Notes under the pieces: generated by a model
Told to the model about the DNA's origin: nothing
What the model saw: the letters and a program-made list of their open reading frames with translations, nothing else
Database searches by the model: none
Origin: Cyanophora paradoxa
Taxonomy: Eukaryota; Glaucocystophyceae; Cyanophorales; Cyanophoraceae
DNA length: 64,000 bases
Assembly: GCA_004431415.1 (NCBI GenBank)
Contig: QPMI01000088.1
Location: 62,001-126,000, forward strand
Reading direction: 5' to 3'
Translations under genes and position numbers: made by a program
In this document: positions 10,901 to 22,800 of the stretch, piece after piece
Layout of the letters: the number at the start of each line of letters is the position of its first letter
How positions within the stretch are numbered: position 1 is the first letter of the stretch

Positions 10901-12920
10901 ATGTGGCCAAGTGGCCAAGTGGAGAAGTCGTTCGCGGCGGCGGAGACCGCTCTCGGCCCGCAGCTCGCGCTCCTACGGCACCTGCGGGTCGCCAGCAAAG
11001 CCCTCGCCACCGCACGCCGCCTCGAGCAAGCCACCCGGTCAGCATTTACGCCTACGGACGGGCTGGAGTCGCTCGTCGCGGTGGTCGAGGAGGAGCTGAA
11101 GGCCGTCAAGCGCCGCGTCGTCGGCGCGGCGGCCGTCTTCGGGCACACGCCGGCGGGCCACGAGGACCGCTCAAGCTTGCGTTCGGCCGACTTCGAGGCC
11201 CTCCTCTCGGCCCTGACGCCCCTCGCAGAGGCGCGCCAGCTTTGTTTGATCGAATTCATGATGAGCTTCTCGGTCTTACGGGCCGTCCGCTTGCAGGCGA
11301 CGAACGAGGCAGCGAGAAAGCTCGAAGATCACGCAAGCGCGCATTTGAGAAAGCCGGACACGGCGAAGGATTCCAGGGATGCTTTCGGCGAGTTTCTTGT
11401 GCGCGTCCCAGCGCCGCATGCGCAAGTTCTACGCGATCACTTGAGCTCGAGTGCAGGCGGCAGTTTTCACGCTCGGCTTTTCTCTCTTGGTTAGCAAGAA
11501 AGCCGAGGACGACAAGCGGGCCTCGGCGCGGCGCGCGGCTTGGGACAACCTCCTTGCGCTCCGGCGCGTCTTGGAGGCCCTGTGGTTCCGCGTGCGCGGC
11601 GCGCAGGCCGGCCCGCCCCGCGGCGACGTCGTCGCGCCCCTCGTCGCACGCTGCAGCCGTGCGCGCTCCCCGATCCTTTCATTTCGCTTCTCAGCGACGA
11701 GAGCTGCAGATGAGGTGGCGCAGGAGCTGTCTCGGTGGGAGCTGGCCAAGTGGGGCGTTCGCGGCGCCGCAGCCCTCGCCTCCTACGGGTGGACCTTCCA
11801 CGGTCCCGCCGCCGCCATTGGCTACTCCACTCAAGTGCGCCTCGCCGCCCTGTATACCCCCCCCTCCCCATCCCCCCTCGCGGCGGGCCAGCCCAGCGGC
11901 GGGCCAGCTCAGCCCCCCTCTTCCATCGACTCCTCCGCTCCGCCGGCGCCGCCTTCTCCTTCGGCAATTTTTTCCCGCCTTTCATTCTCCAAGTAGTTGC
12001 CACCCGAGTAGCTCTCTTCCTCGTCCTCTTTCATCATACCCCCTCCCTCTTTCGCCCCCCTCTACCCCCTCCTCTCCTCCACCCCCTCCCCCCTCTACCC
12101 CTCCCCCTCCCCCTCCCCTACTTCTCACGCTGTCTTCTCACGTTGTATTACCCTCTCAGGTCGGCACTCTAATGGCTACTGCCGCCTCTGCTGCTTCCGG
12201 CGCCATCGTTCTCGGCATCTCGTGTGCGCATGCGGCCCTTACCATGAGTCAAAGATTTAGCATTGTCGTTAGGTCCGCCTGCCTTGCGTTTTAATTCCGC
12301 TGCAGATTCTGTTGCTAAGCAGCTCCAGATGCATATGGCAAAGGGGTACGTATGTGGTCTTCCTCGATTATCCTGAATCCGAATTGGCGTTCATTGGGAT
12401 GTGCAGGCTGCTAGGCGCATCGGCGGCTGCGGCGGTGGCAGGCTCTGGCGGCCTCCTGGCTTACTACTCTGCTGTAAGTGCATGGAAGCCTGAAAGCGCC
12501 CTCTCGCATACTGGGGGCACCCTCCTCGCTACCGCGGCATTCGTTGTACCCGTCGCCCTCGTGCGTTCATCTGTTTGCGTAGATCTCTCGCTCGCAACAA
12601 CCAAGCGAGCGCCCCTCCAGGCTGCCAAGCACTTGAACTCCCTGGTGGCAGCCGGCGTCGCCCCGCTCGAGGACCGGGTGCGCAGTGGAGATCCCCTTGT
12701 AATCGGTCGCCCTCGATGGTCTCGCCGACCGGCTCCAACGCAGCTCGCCGAGGTCACGTTCGCCGCGGATGCCGTCGCAGAGGCCGCCGCGGCTTTCGGG
12801 GCCGCAGAGAAGGGCGGGGGCCGCTCGCAGCCCTCCACCGCGCCCTTCCAGCCCTTCAGCCTACCCGCCCCCGCGGAGACTGCACCCCCGAAGCCCGAAC
12901 CCCTCTGCTCCATCATGTGA
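10901..12920 (+). CDS. Predicted membrane protein with C-terminal CAAX box (CSIM)
   Basis: Start at 10901 (MWPSGQVEKSFAAAETALGP). The N-terminal half is helical and Ala/Leu/Glu-rich (ALLSALTPLAEARQLCLIEF). The middle exon begins AVFTLGFSLLVSKKAEDDKR and runs to ELAKWGVRGAAALASYGW. Hydrophobic segments follow: SAASGAIVLGISCAHAAL and a short GASAAAAVAGSGGLLAYYSA exon between two introns (acceptor near 12406, donor GTAAGTG at 12475). The last exons end LPAPAETAPPKPEPLCSIM, stop 12918-12920. CSIM fits a farnesyl-type CAAX motif, so lipid anchoring is likely. I do not recognise the family; a distant PEX11-like fold was considered but not supported. One intron (about 11836-12160) is a long C/T-rich tract. 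Internal exon ends are tentative. Confidence 0.6.
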
Positions 12921-13852
12921 CCCCTCTCGAATCGTTTTCGTCATCTCACCTGCGTTTTGCTTGGCCTTGGCCACGCATTGTGTCGAGAAGTTCTGTGCTT
13001 TCGGTATCTTCAGAGTTCGGTTTTTCAATGTCTTTAGATATTCCCGGGTCCCCCTGTACGGATATTCCCGATGGTCTCATGATCAGAGTCTTCAAGATAT
13101 CCGAGTTCGAATTCAGTGTTGTTCGATGGAGATCTAGAGCTCGAGAGACTTTTGTTCTTGTCTTTCGAATTCGAATATACTACTAATATTCCCTCTCGTC
13201 TTTGTCAAACTCGAACGCGAGTCACTGAGTTGCTAAGCTAATTATTGAATCCGATGATCATGAATCATTGAATAAAAGCGGGATTCGAACGACTCGCCGA
13301 GTCGGCGAATCATGACATGTACATGATCATGCGCCGCAGCGGTACGTATACCGCCGTGACCGTACTACGTAAACTACGGTACCGGTGGCGGGGGCGAAGC
13401 CCTGACTCAGCGGGGCCCGGCCGATGATCAAGATCGGATCGCAGAATATGAACTTAGAAAGTCCGACGGTCCACGCCCCCCTGGGCCCAGGCCCTCGCCG
13501 GAGTTGCAACTCAGTCACCGCTGCCGTAGGCCTCGGGCCTACGTCCACTTCTACGCTAATCCAACATCGCATTATGACATGAACGAAGAAAATCACATGC
13601 ACACATATGCCTTGAAACCCGAAAGTCGCTTCTTGAATTTAAAAACCTACCGTGACTCTAACCTCTGGCCGGCGCGCCTGCCGCCGCGGCAGACGCGCTC
13701 GTAATCGAAAATGAGGGGAACGACGACGAGCGGGTCCGTGCAGAGAAAGCATAAAGACTCTGAGCGAGAACTACAGAATTAGGAGCGGTCCTGTACCCCG
13801 CTAGATCCCCAGCGGAGCGAAAAGAATTCGAAGAAGAGGAGGGGCGCGGGCC
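12921..13852. other. Convergent intergenic spacer, AT-richer
   Basis: About 930 bp between the CAAX protein stop and the facing acetyl-CoA carboxylase stop. It is markedly AT-richer, with repeated TTCGAATTC, GATCATGA and AATCATTGAAT words, especially at 13020-13330. No plausible exon; ORFs here are short and lack splice context. Confidence 0.55.
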
Positions 13853-16800
13853 CTACTCCGCGTCGGAGAGAGTCGACATGGAGCCGCTCATGCTCTGGAT
13901 GCGGAAGGAGCTGCCCACGGCGCCGGCGCGGGCCGGGGCGAGGGCGGCGGCGGCCGAGCGGAGAGCCTCGGCGAGGGTCTCGCGGCGGGACGGGTCGTCC
14001 GAGGCGCGGGCGGCGGCGATGAGGCCGGCGAGCGTCGCCTCCGCGTCCTCCCGCCCCAGGTTCGTCGCCTGCTCCTGGATGAAGATCTGCCCGGCGCGCA
14101 GCGTCAGCCTGGGCGCTCGCAGGGCCGGGCCCGGCGCGTCCCCGCGGGCGGGGGGGCGGGGGGGCGGGCCTGGCGGAGGCTCTTGATGCGGCGGGCGATG
14201 TTGACCTCGTCCTCCTCGAGCCACTGGATCACCCGCTGGTCGTCGCACCACGTCGAGCCGGCCGCCGCCGCGTCCCGCGACGCGTGCCGCGGGCCGAGCT
14301 GCGGCGCGCGGCTCGGGGGCGGGTGGGAGGAGGGGAGGGAGGGGCGGGGCCCGCACGTCGTCCATGGCGAGGGCGTCGTTCATGCCGCGCTCGACGTCGT
14401 CGAACTGCTGCAGCCACTTCTGCAGCATCCCCGTCACCTGCGCCCGCCCCGCTCAGCTCAGCAGCTCAGCTCGCCGGCCGGCCCGGCGGCCCGGGTCAGG
14501 GCGGGGGCCCCGCGGACCTCGCCGTACTGGATGCCGGGGCGGGCGTGCTCGATCTGGCCGCGGACGGCCTTCTCCGCGAGGCGGCGCCGCAGCCGCCAGT
14601 AGAAGAACTCGCGCGCCTGCTTCCACGGCACCACCTGCGCCCGGCCCGCCGCTCGGCCCCGGCCCTCGCCTCGCCTCGCCTCGGGGCGGGGCCGGGGCCA
14701 ACGGACCTGCTCGATGACCTTCTTGGCCTTCATGCGGCCCGGCGTGTCGTGGAGGTCGGCGAACTGCACGGCGACCTGGTTGTACATCGGCAGCAGCTCC
14801 TCCTCCCGCTGCTCGATCAGCGCCTTGATCTCCCGCCTGCCCCCGGCGCTCAGACCCGAGGCGGCCCGGCGGGGCGGGGCGGGGCGGGGCGCACTTGCGC
14901 TGCTCGGTGAGGGGCGCGCCGCTGGCGTCCTTGCCGCCGTCGCGCTTGAGCTCGGCGTTGAGCTCGCGGATGCGCGGGTCGAGCCGCGCCATCGCCGCCT
15001 GCAGGTCCCGCCTGCAGCCCCGCGGCGTGAGCGAGCGACGCAAGAGGCGCCGGAGGGCGGGGAGGGCGGGGCGGCGCACTTGCGGAACTTGATCTCGACG
15101 ATGCCCTGGGGCTCGAGGACGCCGCCGCGGGCGTCGGGGTCGGCGTACATCTCCACCATCTCGGGGTTGATCGTCGAGTCGATGACGACCCACGCCCCGC
15201 CGCGCAGCTCGCCGCCGGGCGGGATGTACACGAAGACCGGCTGCTTGTACTGCCGCAGGTGGTCCACGATGTAGGACCCGAACTTGAGGATCTCGTCGTA
15301 CATGTCCCGCATGCCGCCCGAGAAGCCGCGCCAGTTGGCGAAGACGATGAGGGGGATGCCCTCCCGGCTCATGTCCTGGATCGCCTGCGCCGTCTTGTAC
15401 GCGCTGTCGGGGAACCAGACCTGCCCCGCCTGCTGCACGACCGTCTCCTGGCTCCCCGGGTTCGCCGGGTCCGCCGGCGTCACGAGCTCCATCGTCCGCG
15501 TCTCCGTGACGATCACGCCGAGGGGGATGCCGCCGAGGCGGGCGCGGCCGGTGATGACGGTCTTGGCCCAGCCGCCGAGCGTCTCCGTCCACGAGCCGCG
15601 ATCGAAGAAGCCGGAGACCCACTCGCCCGTCGCCGCGTCGGTCACGCCGGCGAGCATGTGCCGCGGGTCGTACGCCGTCTTCGTCGGCGTGAACTGCGCG
15701 GCGGGGCCCGTCAGCGCGGCGGCACGCGGGAGGGGAGGCGGGGGCAAGGGGGCGGGCGGGCCTGGATGAGGCGGTTGATGGGGTCGACGGACTCGACGAT
15801 GGGGAGGTGGGCGCCCTGGCGCTCGGGGACGTAGGAGAGCCAGGTGAGGATCGCCGCCACGCCCGAGAGGTCGTCCGTCACCGTCTGGTGCGACACGCCT
15901 GCGGGGCACCGCTCAGCGGTGCGCGGGCGGCGGGCGGGGTGGCGGGGCGGCCGCACCGTTGGCGAACATGATCTTGGTGCCACCGATCTGCAGGTTGCTC
16001 GTGTACACGTCGCGCCCCAGCACCTGCCCCCGCCCCGCGTCAGGCCAAAAGTAGAGCGGGGGCGGGGGCGGGGCCTCAGCGGGCCTTGTTGAGGGCGGAG
16101 AAGCCGGTAAGGATGATGGGCCCGGGCCCGCGGTTCTGGATGACGCGCTGGCCGAGGCGGACGAGGTAGGCGCCGATGCCGACGGTGCGGGCCGTGACGA
16201 AGGTGAGGGTGAAGATCTCGTCGTAGGCGCGGCTCGTCTCGCCGGCGATCATGCCCGAGCCGGAAAGGTTCTCCACGCCCAGCCCGTGCTCCGCCCCGAC
16301 GATGTCCACGATGCGGTACCGCGTCTCCGTCCGCCCGCCCTCCAGGTGCACCTGCGATGCGGGGGCGGCGTTGCGTCAAGAGGGGGGCTCCAGGCCGGGG
16401 CGGGGCGGGGCCGCCTCACACCTGGACGGGCTCGCAGACGACGGACTTCTCGCGGAGGCGCTCGTAGTCGGCCTGGGAGAGGTAGAGGTACTTGAAGCCC
16501 TTCTGGGGGGCGGCCGGGTCGTTCCACTCGACCTGGAAGCAGGCCTTGACCTCGTTGGCGAGGTTGATGCGGGCCCCCGAGTTGGCGGCGAGGTAGATGC
16601 GGGGGATGCCGAGCTTGCGGGCCAGCTCCGAGGCCCGCGCGAAGAGCTCGTCCTCGCGCGGCCCGAACGACCCGCTCATGAACGTGATGTCGTTGGCGAT
16701 CACGATGATCTCCCGCCCGCCCTCCTCCGGGTATTCCGGCGTCCAGAGGCGCATCCGCCACGCCACCATGCCCACGTCGTTCTGCCCGGGGCCCCTGCGG

Positions 16801-19800
16801 AGGCGAGGCGGCGGGGCGTCAGGCGGGGCGGGGCGGGCGGGCGGAGGGGGGAGCAAAAGGCACCGGGAGGACTCGACGAGGCGGCCGTCCGAGTCGAGGA
16901 CGAGCTCGACCGTCTCGACCACCTTGGAGGGGACGCGCTTGCGGCGGTAGCCCTTGACGAGGCGCTGCTGGGCGAAGCTCTTCCATGTCTCCTGCAGGCT
17001 CTTCTCGAAGAGCTCCGGGAAGTCGTACACGTACGACGTCCCCACCTGCCGCCCAGCGTCAGCCAGCCCGGGCCGAGGCGGGGCGGAGGGGGCGGGGCGG
17101 GGCGGGGCGGACGGAGTGCGCGGCGATGCGCTTGCGCTGGATGAGGGTGAGGACGGGGTACGGCGCGTTCGGCTGCAGGCTCTGCACTTGCCCCGAGTAG
17201 GACTCGCCGATCGCGCTGCGGGCGGGCGCAGCCGCGTGAGAAACGCGACGGAGCAAGAAGAGCGAAGCGAGGGGCCGGACCTGTAGGTGGTCATGCCGGT
17301 GACGGGGTCCTTGACCTCGAGGTAGCCGTCGACGCGGAGGACGTGGCCCGTCGGGTTCGACGCCACGAACCGCAGCTGCGTCCGCGACGCCTCCGACGTC
17401 CGCACGTTGATCTGCGCGGCGAGGCGGTCCCAGGCGGTTAGAGGCGGCTCGCCTTGCTGCCGAGCCGCGCGTCGCCCGCGCGCACCTTGAGCTCGACGGT
17501 GGCGATGCGGAGCTTGATGAGGCGCGCCGAGTACCGGCTGTAGATGCGCCGCATGATCTGACGGGGCGCGGCAAGTTCAGCTGCGGGAGGAAAGGGCGGG
17601 GGGCGGGCGGGGGGCGGTGCGGGGCGGACGTGGTAGAGGGACTCGACGTCGATGGCGATGTCGGGGAGGATGTTGAGGAAGATGTGGTTCTGCTCCGTCT
17701 TCTTGTACCGCGCGTCACACATCGCCACCTCCAGCGCCTTGAGCGCCTCCGAGAAGACCCGCTCCGCGTCCGGGATCGACACCACCGTCTCGTTGCTCCC
17801 CGTGAAGATGTCCGCCTGCCGCACCAGCGCCCGCACGAAGAAGCGCCGGTCGACGTCGGCCGCCTCGGCGCGGCCGCCGGCGCCGCCCTGCTTCTCCTCG
17901 GCGAAGTAGATGTGGATCTGGCGGTTCGAGTTGGGGTACTGGATGACGTTGAAGTTGGCGAGGCGCTTGAGCTCGAGCTCGTAGGCGAGGGGCGGCAGCA
18001 CGTGGCGGTACACCGTGTCCTCCGCGTACCCGATCTTCTCCCGGAACGTGTAGAAGCCCGGGTACTCGGCCTCGCGCGCCACGATGAAGGTGACCAGCTT
18101 GATGCCGGCCATCCGCAGCGGCACGTCGTAGTTCTTGAGGAAGCGCGCGAAGGTGTCGACGAAGAACTGCTCGGTGGGCATCGAGCCCTGGCTGCCGGCC
18201 TCCCAGAGGAGGGCGACGTCGAGGATGTTGACGGGCTGCGGGTGCACGTGGCGCCCCTCGAGCGAGCGCTGGTACATCTCGACGATGCGCGGGAAGTCGC
18301 GCTCGAGCTCCTCCAGCGAGGCCACGGCCACGACGCAGCCGCGCCGCTCGGGCGCCTTGGTCGCCAGCCCCAGCAGGTTGTCCGACGAGTCGAAGACGGT
18401 CCCCAGACGGCCGGCCCGGCCCTGGCCCATGGCCGCGCGGGCGGCGGCGGCCTCGGGGTTGCCGGTGGGCGTGCTCGGCTGCGAGCTCGAGCCGGCGCCG
18501 CCGGCGAAGGTGAAGTCGAAGTCGACGCGGGCGATGCCCGAGTCGAAGACGGGCCGCAGCGACGAGATGTCGTAGGCGACGTAGGCGCGGCGGACGTAGC
18601 CCTCGATGGCCGCCTCCACGATGTCGCTCTCGGCGTGCTGGAAGAAGGGCATGAGCACGTCGAAGGTCCCGTCGTGGCTCGTGATGAGCGGCAGCAGCGA
18701 GTCGCGGCGGGCGGCCGGCTCGGTGCTGCGGGCGGCGGCCCGGAGCGTCTCCTCGAGGCGCTGGCGGCGCTGGATGTACGTCGGCATGTTGTGCGTCATG
18801 AGGAGCTGGCGGGCCTTGAGGCCGACGTCCGAGTAGCTGCGGCCCGAGAAGCCGGCGATGTCCTGCAGCGCCGACACGTAGTGCTCGATCGCGTTGGTCG
18901 AGCCGATGTGCTCGAGGATGGCCAGCACGAGCTTGCTCTTGCGGGCGACCTCGCGGTGCGACATCAGGCGGTCCACGACCTTGGCCATCTCGCTGCGGTT
19001 CTGCTCACGCATCTCCTCCAGCACGTCCTCGTCGCTCTTGCCCTGCGCGGCGACGGGGCGGCGTGAGGCGCGGAGAGGGGCGCAAGGGGCGGGGCGGACC
19101 ACGGAGAAGGCGTGCTCGGTCTGGTTGTACTCGCGGATGAGGTCCGAGAGGACGGCGACCTCGCGGCCGGCCGAGCCGCCGGCGTACGCCGCGCAGAGGT
19201 CCGCCAGCGGCTTCGTCTGCGCCGCGTACGCGTCCTTCTCCGCCTTGCCCGGCAGCTTCCCCGCGATCTAAAGCAGGGATCAGGCGGGCCCGAGCCAGCA
19301 TCGAGCCTCGAGGCGAGGGGGTCGGGCGGGACCTCGTCGAGGAGGGTCTTGAGGGCGGCGACGTTGAGCTCGGGGCGGGCGGCGCCGGGGCCGGCCTTGC
19401 GGAACTCGGCGACGGCCGCCGAGTACTCGGCGAGGGCCTTCTCGACGCCCTGCACGAGCGGGGCGGGGACGCGGCTGGCGATGACGCTGAGGACCTCCTT
19501 GTACTCGAAGAGCGGGAGCTCGGGGTCGCGCAGGCAGGCGACGAGGTCCTGGACGACCTCGGGGCGGTTCTCGTAGCCGGCCATGATCATGCGCGCCGCG
19601 TTGAGCGCCTCCCGCATGTTCTGGTGCACCTTGTCGCCCGTGACGCGCGGCTTGCGCAGCGCCGGCAGCACGCCCTCCCACACCGTCGCCCGCCGGACCT
19701 GCGGGGCGAGACGCTCAGCTCGGCGCCGCCGCGGCGCCCCGGGCCCGCCGCCCCGCTCGGTTTTCTCGGACCTTGGTGGGGTCGTCGAGCTCGAGGACGG

Positions 19801-22800
19801 CGATGAGGTCGCCGGCCTCGAGGACGCTGCCCTCGACCTTGTGGTAGTGGATGCGGCCCGACTCGGGGGCCACGAGGGGCATGTACATCTTCATGACCTC
19901 GATCTCGGCGTACGAGGCGCCGGCCTTGACGTGCGCCCCGTCCTCCAGCAGGTGCCGCACCAGCTTCCCCGTCATCTGCGAACGAAGCTGCGCGCGGGGC
20001 GGCGTCGGACGCGTAGGAGGCGGGGGGAGGCGACCGGCGGGGCGGGGAGGGGCGGACCTGCGTGGGGTCGTACTCGTTGGGGAAGATGGCGGTCTTGCCG
20101 TCGATGACGAGGCGGAGGCCGCCGACCTCCTCCTTCGCGTACACCACGTGCGACTTGCCTGCCCGAGGCGAGGAGCGAGCCGGCGTGAGCGGCGCGGCGC
20201 CGTGCGGCGCGGTGCGGCGCGGCGCGGGGGGTGCGGGGGCACCGTCGAGGAGGATGAGGAGGCCGCCGTCGGAGAGGGGCCGGACCTCGGCCTGGGCGCT
20301 CGTCTTGTTGATCGTCAGCTTGTACGTGTTCGGGCAGCACCGCGTCACCACGAAGTTGTACTGCGCCCCGCCCGCTCAGTCCGGGGGGCCGAAGCAGCGC
20401 GGAGGGCCGCCGCCGGCCGCCGGCTCGGACCTTGTTGTCGTCGTAGATGAGGTCGATGGTGAAGGAGATGAGGGAGATCTGCTTGGGGGGCATCTGCCCG
20501 CGCTCCAGCATCGCCTGCACCTCCGCCGTCCGCGCCCGCGCCATCGTGAACGCCCGCTGCAGCGCCCCGCACATCACCGCCAGCAGCGTCTCCGGCTTGT
20601 CCGCCGTCATCTTCTCCGAGATCAGGCCTGCACCCCGCCCCGCGTCAACGGAGGGGACGAGCCGGAGGCGAGCGGAGGGGAGGCCGGCACCGTCGAGCCA
20701 CTGCGTGTTGATCTCGTTGGCCTTGTACTGCTTCGTCTCCAGTAGCTTGATCAGGTACTCCACCTGCGGGGAGGGTGAGGAGGGGCGCGAGGGCAGCCGA
20801 AAAAGACGGAGGGGAAAGGATGGGAGGGGAAAGGGGGCGTCGCCGGCATCAGGGATAGAAAGTGTCCACATTGGGGTTCGGACTTCAACGAGGATAATAT
20901 CATCAATTGGCGGCGACGCCACGGGAGAGGGAAGAGGGGGTTCAGCGGGCTCGGGTTGTCAGCAAAATGTGTCATCAAAGGGGTTCTCGAGGCCCCACAG
21001 GTCTATCAACTTTACTTGGAGCATCATTCGAGCCGACGCAAGGAAAAGCTCTAGGAAGAATGAGAAAGGAGGCGGGCAGGTCAGCAAAATGTGTCATCAA
21101 AGGGGTTCTCGAGGCCCCACAGGTCTATCAACTTTACTTGGAGCATCATTCGAGCCGACGCAAGGAAAAGCTCTAGGAAGAATGAGAAAGGAGGCGGGCA
21201 GGTCAGCAAAATGTGTCATCAAAGGGGTTCTCGAGGCCCCACAGGTCTATCAACTTTACTTGGAGCATCACTCCGCACGCCAAGGAAGCAAGCGAAAAGA
21301 AACGAAAACCAAACACGCAAGCGGGCGAGGGGCGGACCGGGGTGCGGATCTCGCCGTGGATGGAGAGCTCCTTAAGGGCGCAGACGAGGTTCTTGCGCGC
21401 GAACTCGCGGTCCTCGCCCCACGCGAACAGATGCCCGAACTGCCCGCACCGAGGTCAGATTCGAGCTCGAAACCGATCCGGGCAAGCGCCGGGCTCGAAC
21501 CTGCGAGTCGGAGTACTCGTGGATGCCACCGCGGCCCGACACGGAGAAGTAGCCCCAGACGTTGGGCGTGGAGCGGAAGTTGAGCTCCTGGATCTGCCCG
21601 CTCGTCGGCTGGAAGCCCTGCGAGCAAGCAAGTCAGGAACGCGACGTCCGGCGAGCCGCGTCGGCTGGGAGCCCCGCGCGGACCTCGTCGGGGTTCTCGG
21701 CCGTGATGCGCGCCGCGATCACCTGCGAGCCGAGTGAGCAGGAGGAGAGGAGAGGAGAGGGGGGGAGAGGGGAGGGGGCGGACGTGGCCCTTGGGCCCGA
21801 CGCGCTGCTTCTTGTCGAAGTCGATGGCGGCCTCGCCGTAGGGGTCCTCGCCGTAGAGGCGCCGGATGGCCGGGATGCGGTCCAGCCGGATCCCCATCGC
21901 CACGTTCAGCTGCGCCGCCGGCAGGTTCACGTCCGTGATCCACTCCGTCACCGGATGCTCCACCTGCCCCCGCCCAGCCCGACCATCAGGCTCGACTCCG
22001 GCGGAATGCGGGCGGGCGGGCGGGCGGGCCTGGAGGCGGGGGTTGAGCTCGAGGAAGTAGTACTTGCCGTTGTCGTAGAGGTACTCGACGGTGCCGGCCG
22101 AGGCGTAGTTGACGAGCTTGGCGAGCCGCACGGCCGCCTTCTCCATCTCCGTCCACACGTGCTCGGGCGCCGCGACCACGGGGCCCTCCTCCAGGATCTT
22201 CTGGTGCCGCCGCTGCACGGAGCAGTCGCGCCCGTACAGCGCGATCGCGTTGCCGTGCTGGTCCGCCAGCAGCTGGACCTGCGCGCACCCCGGGTCAGGC
22301 CCGGCCGTGCCGCGCCGGTCGGGGCCGGCTCGCGAGGGCGGACCTCGAGGTGGCGGGAGGAGGCGCAGAGGCGCATGATGAAGATGGGGGAGCCCGGGAC
22401 CTCGCCCTGCACCGCCCGGAAGGCCGTCGGCAGCGCATCCGCCGATGTCACCTGCCCGCCCGCCCACCCCGTCGGAAAAGGGCGCGCGCGGTCGCGCCGG
22501 GGCCGCGAGCGGACCTTGCGGATGCCCTTGCCACCGCCGCCCTCGGAGGCCTTGATCATGATCGGGTAGCCGACCTTCTCCGCGGAGGCGAGCGCCTCCT
22601 CGACGGTCGTCACGCAGGCCTGCGGGGCAGACGACCGGTCAGCTCGGACGCAGAGGAAGGGAGGAGGAGAGGGGGGAAGGCGGGGGCAGGGCGGGCCTTG
22701 CGGTAGACGTCCTCGGGGATGCCGTTGGTCTTGTAGTCGACGGTGATGCCGTCGCCGGACCAGCCGACGCAGGAGACCTGCGCCGACTGCGCCAGGATCG

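Noticed and set aside
10901-12920. PEX11 peroxisomal membrane protein
   Set aside because: Helical, membrane-associated character is compatible, but no PEX11 motif could be pointed to and the CAAX end is not typical of the family.
17630-19066. 478-codon open frame on the plus strand
   Set aside because: Exactly antisense to a conserved acetyl-CoA carboxylase exon; Asp/Val/Arg-rich mirror translation without domain features.
20958-21270. CRISPR-like array
   Set aside because: Units are 122 bp, contiguous and without unique spacers, inside a eukaryotic intron; a simple tandem duplication.
20447-21583. Plus-strand protein with repeated [14 protein letters not shown]-like blocks
   Set aside because: The repeats come from the 122-bp intronic tandem repeat read in the wrong strand; no start, splice or homology support.
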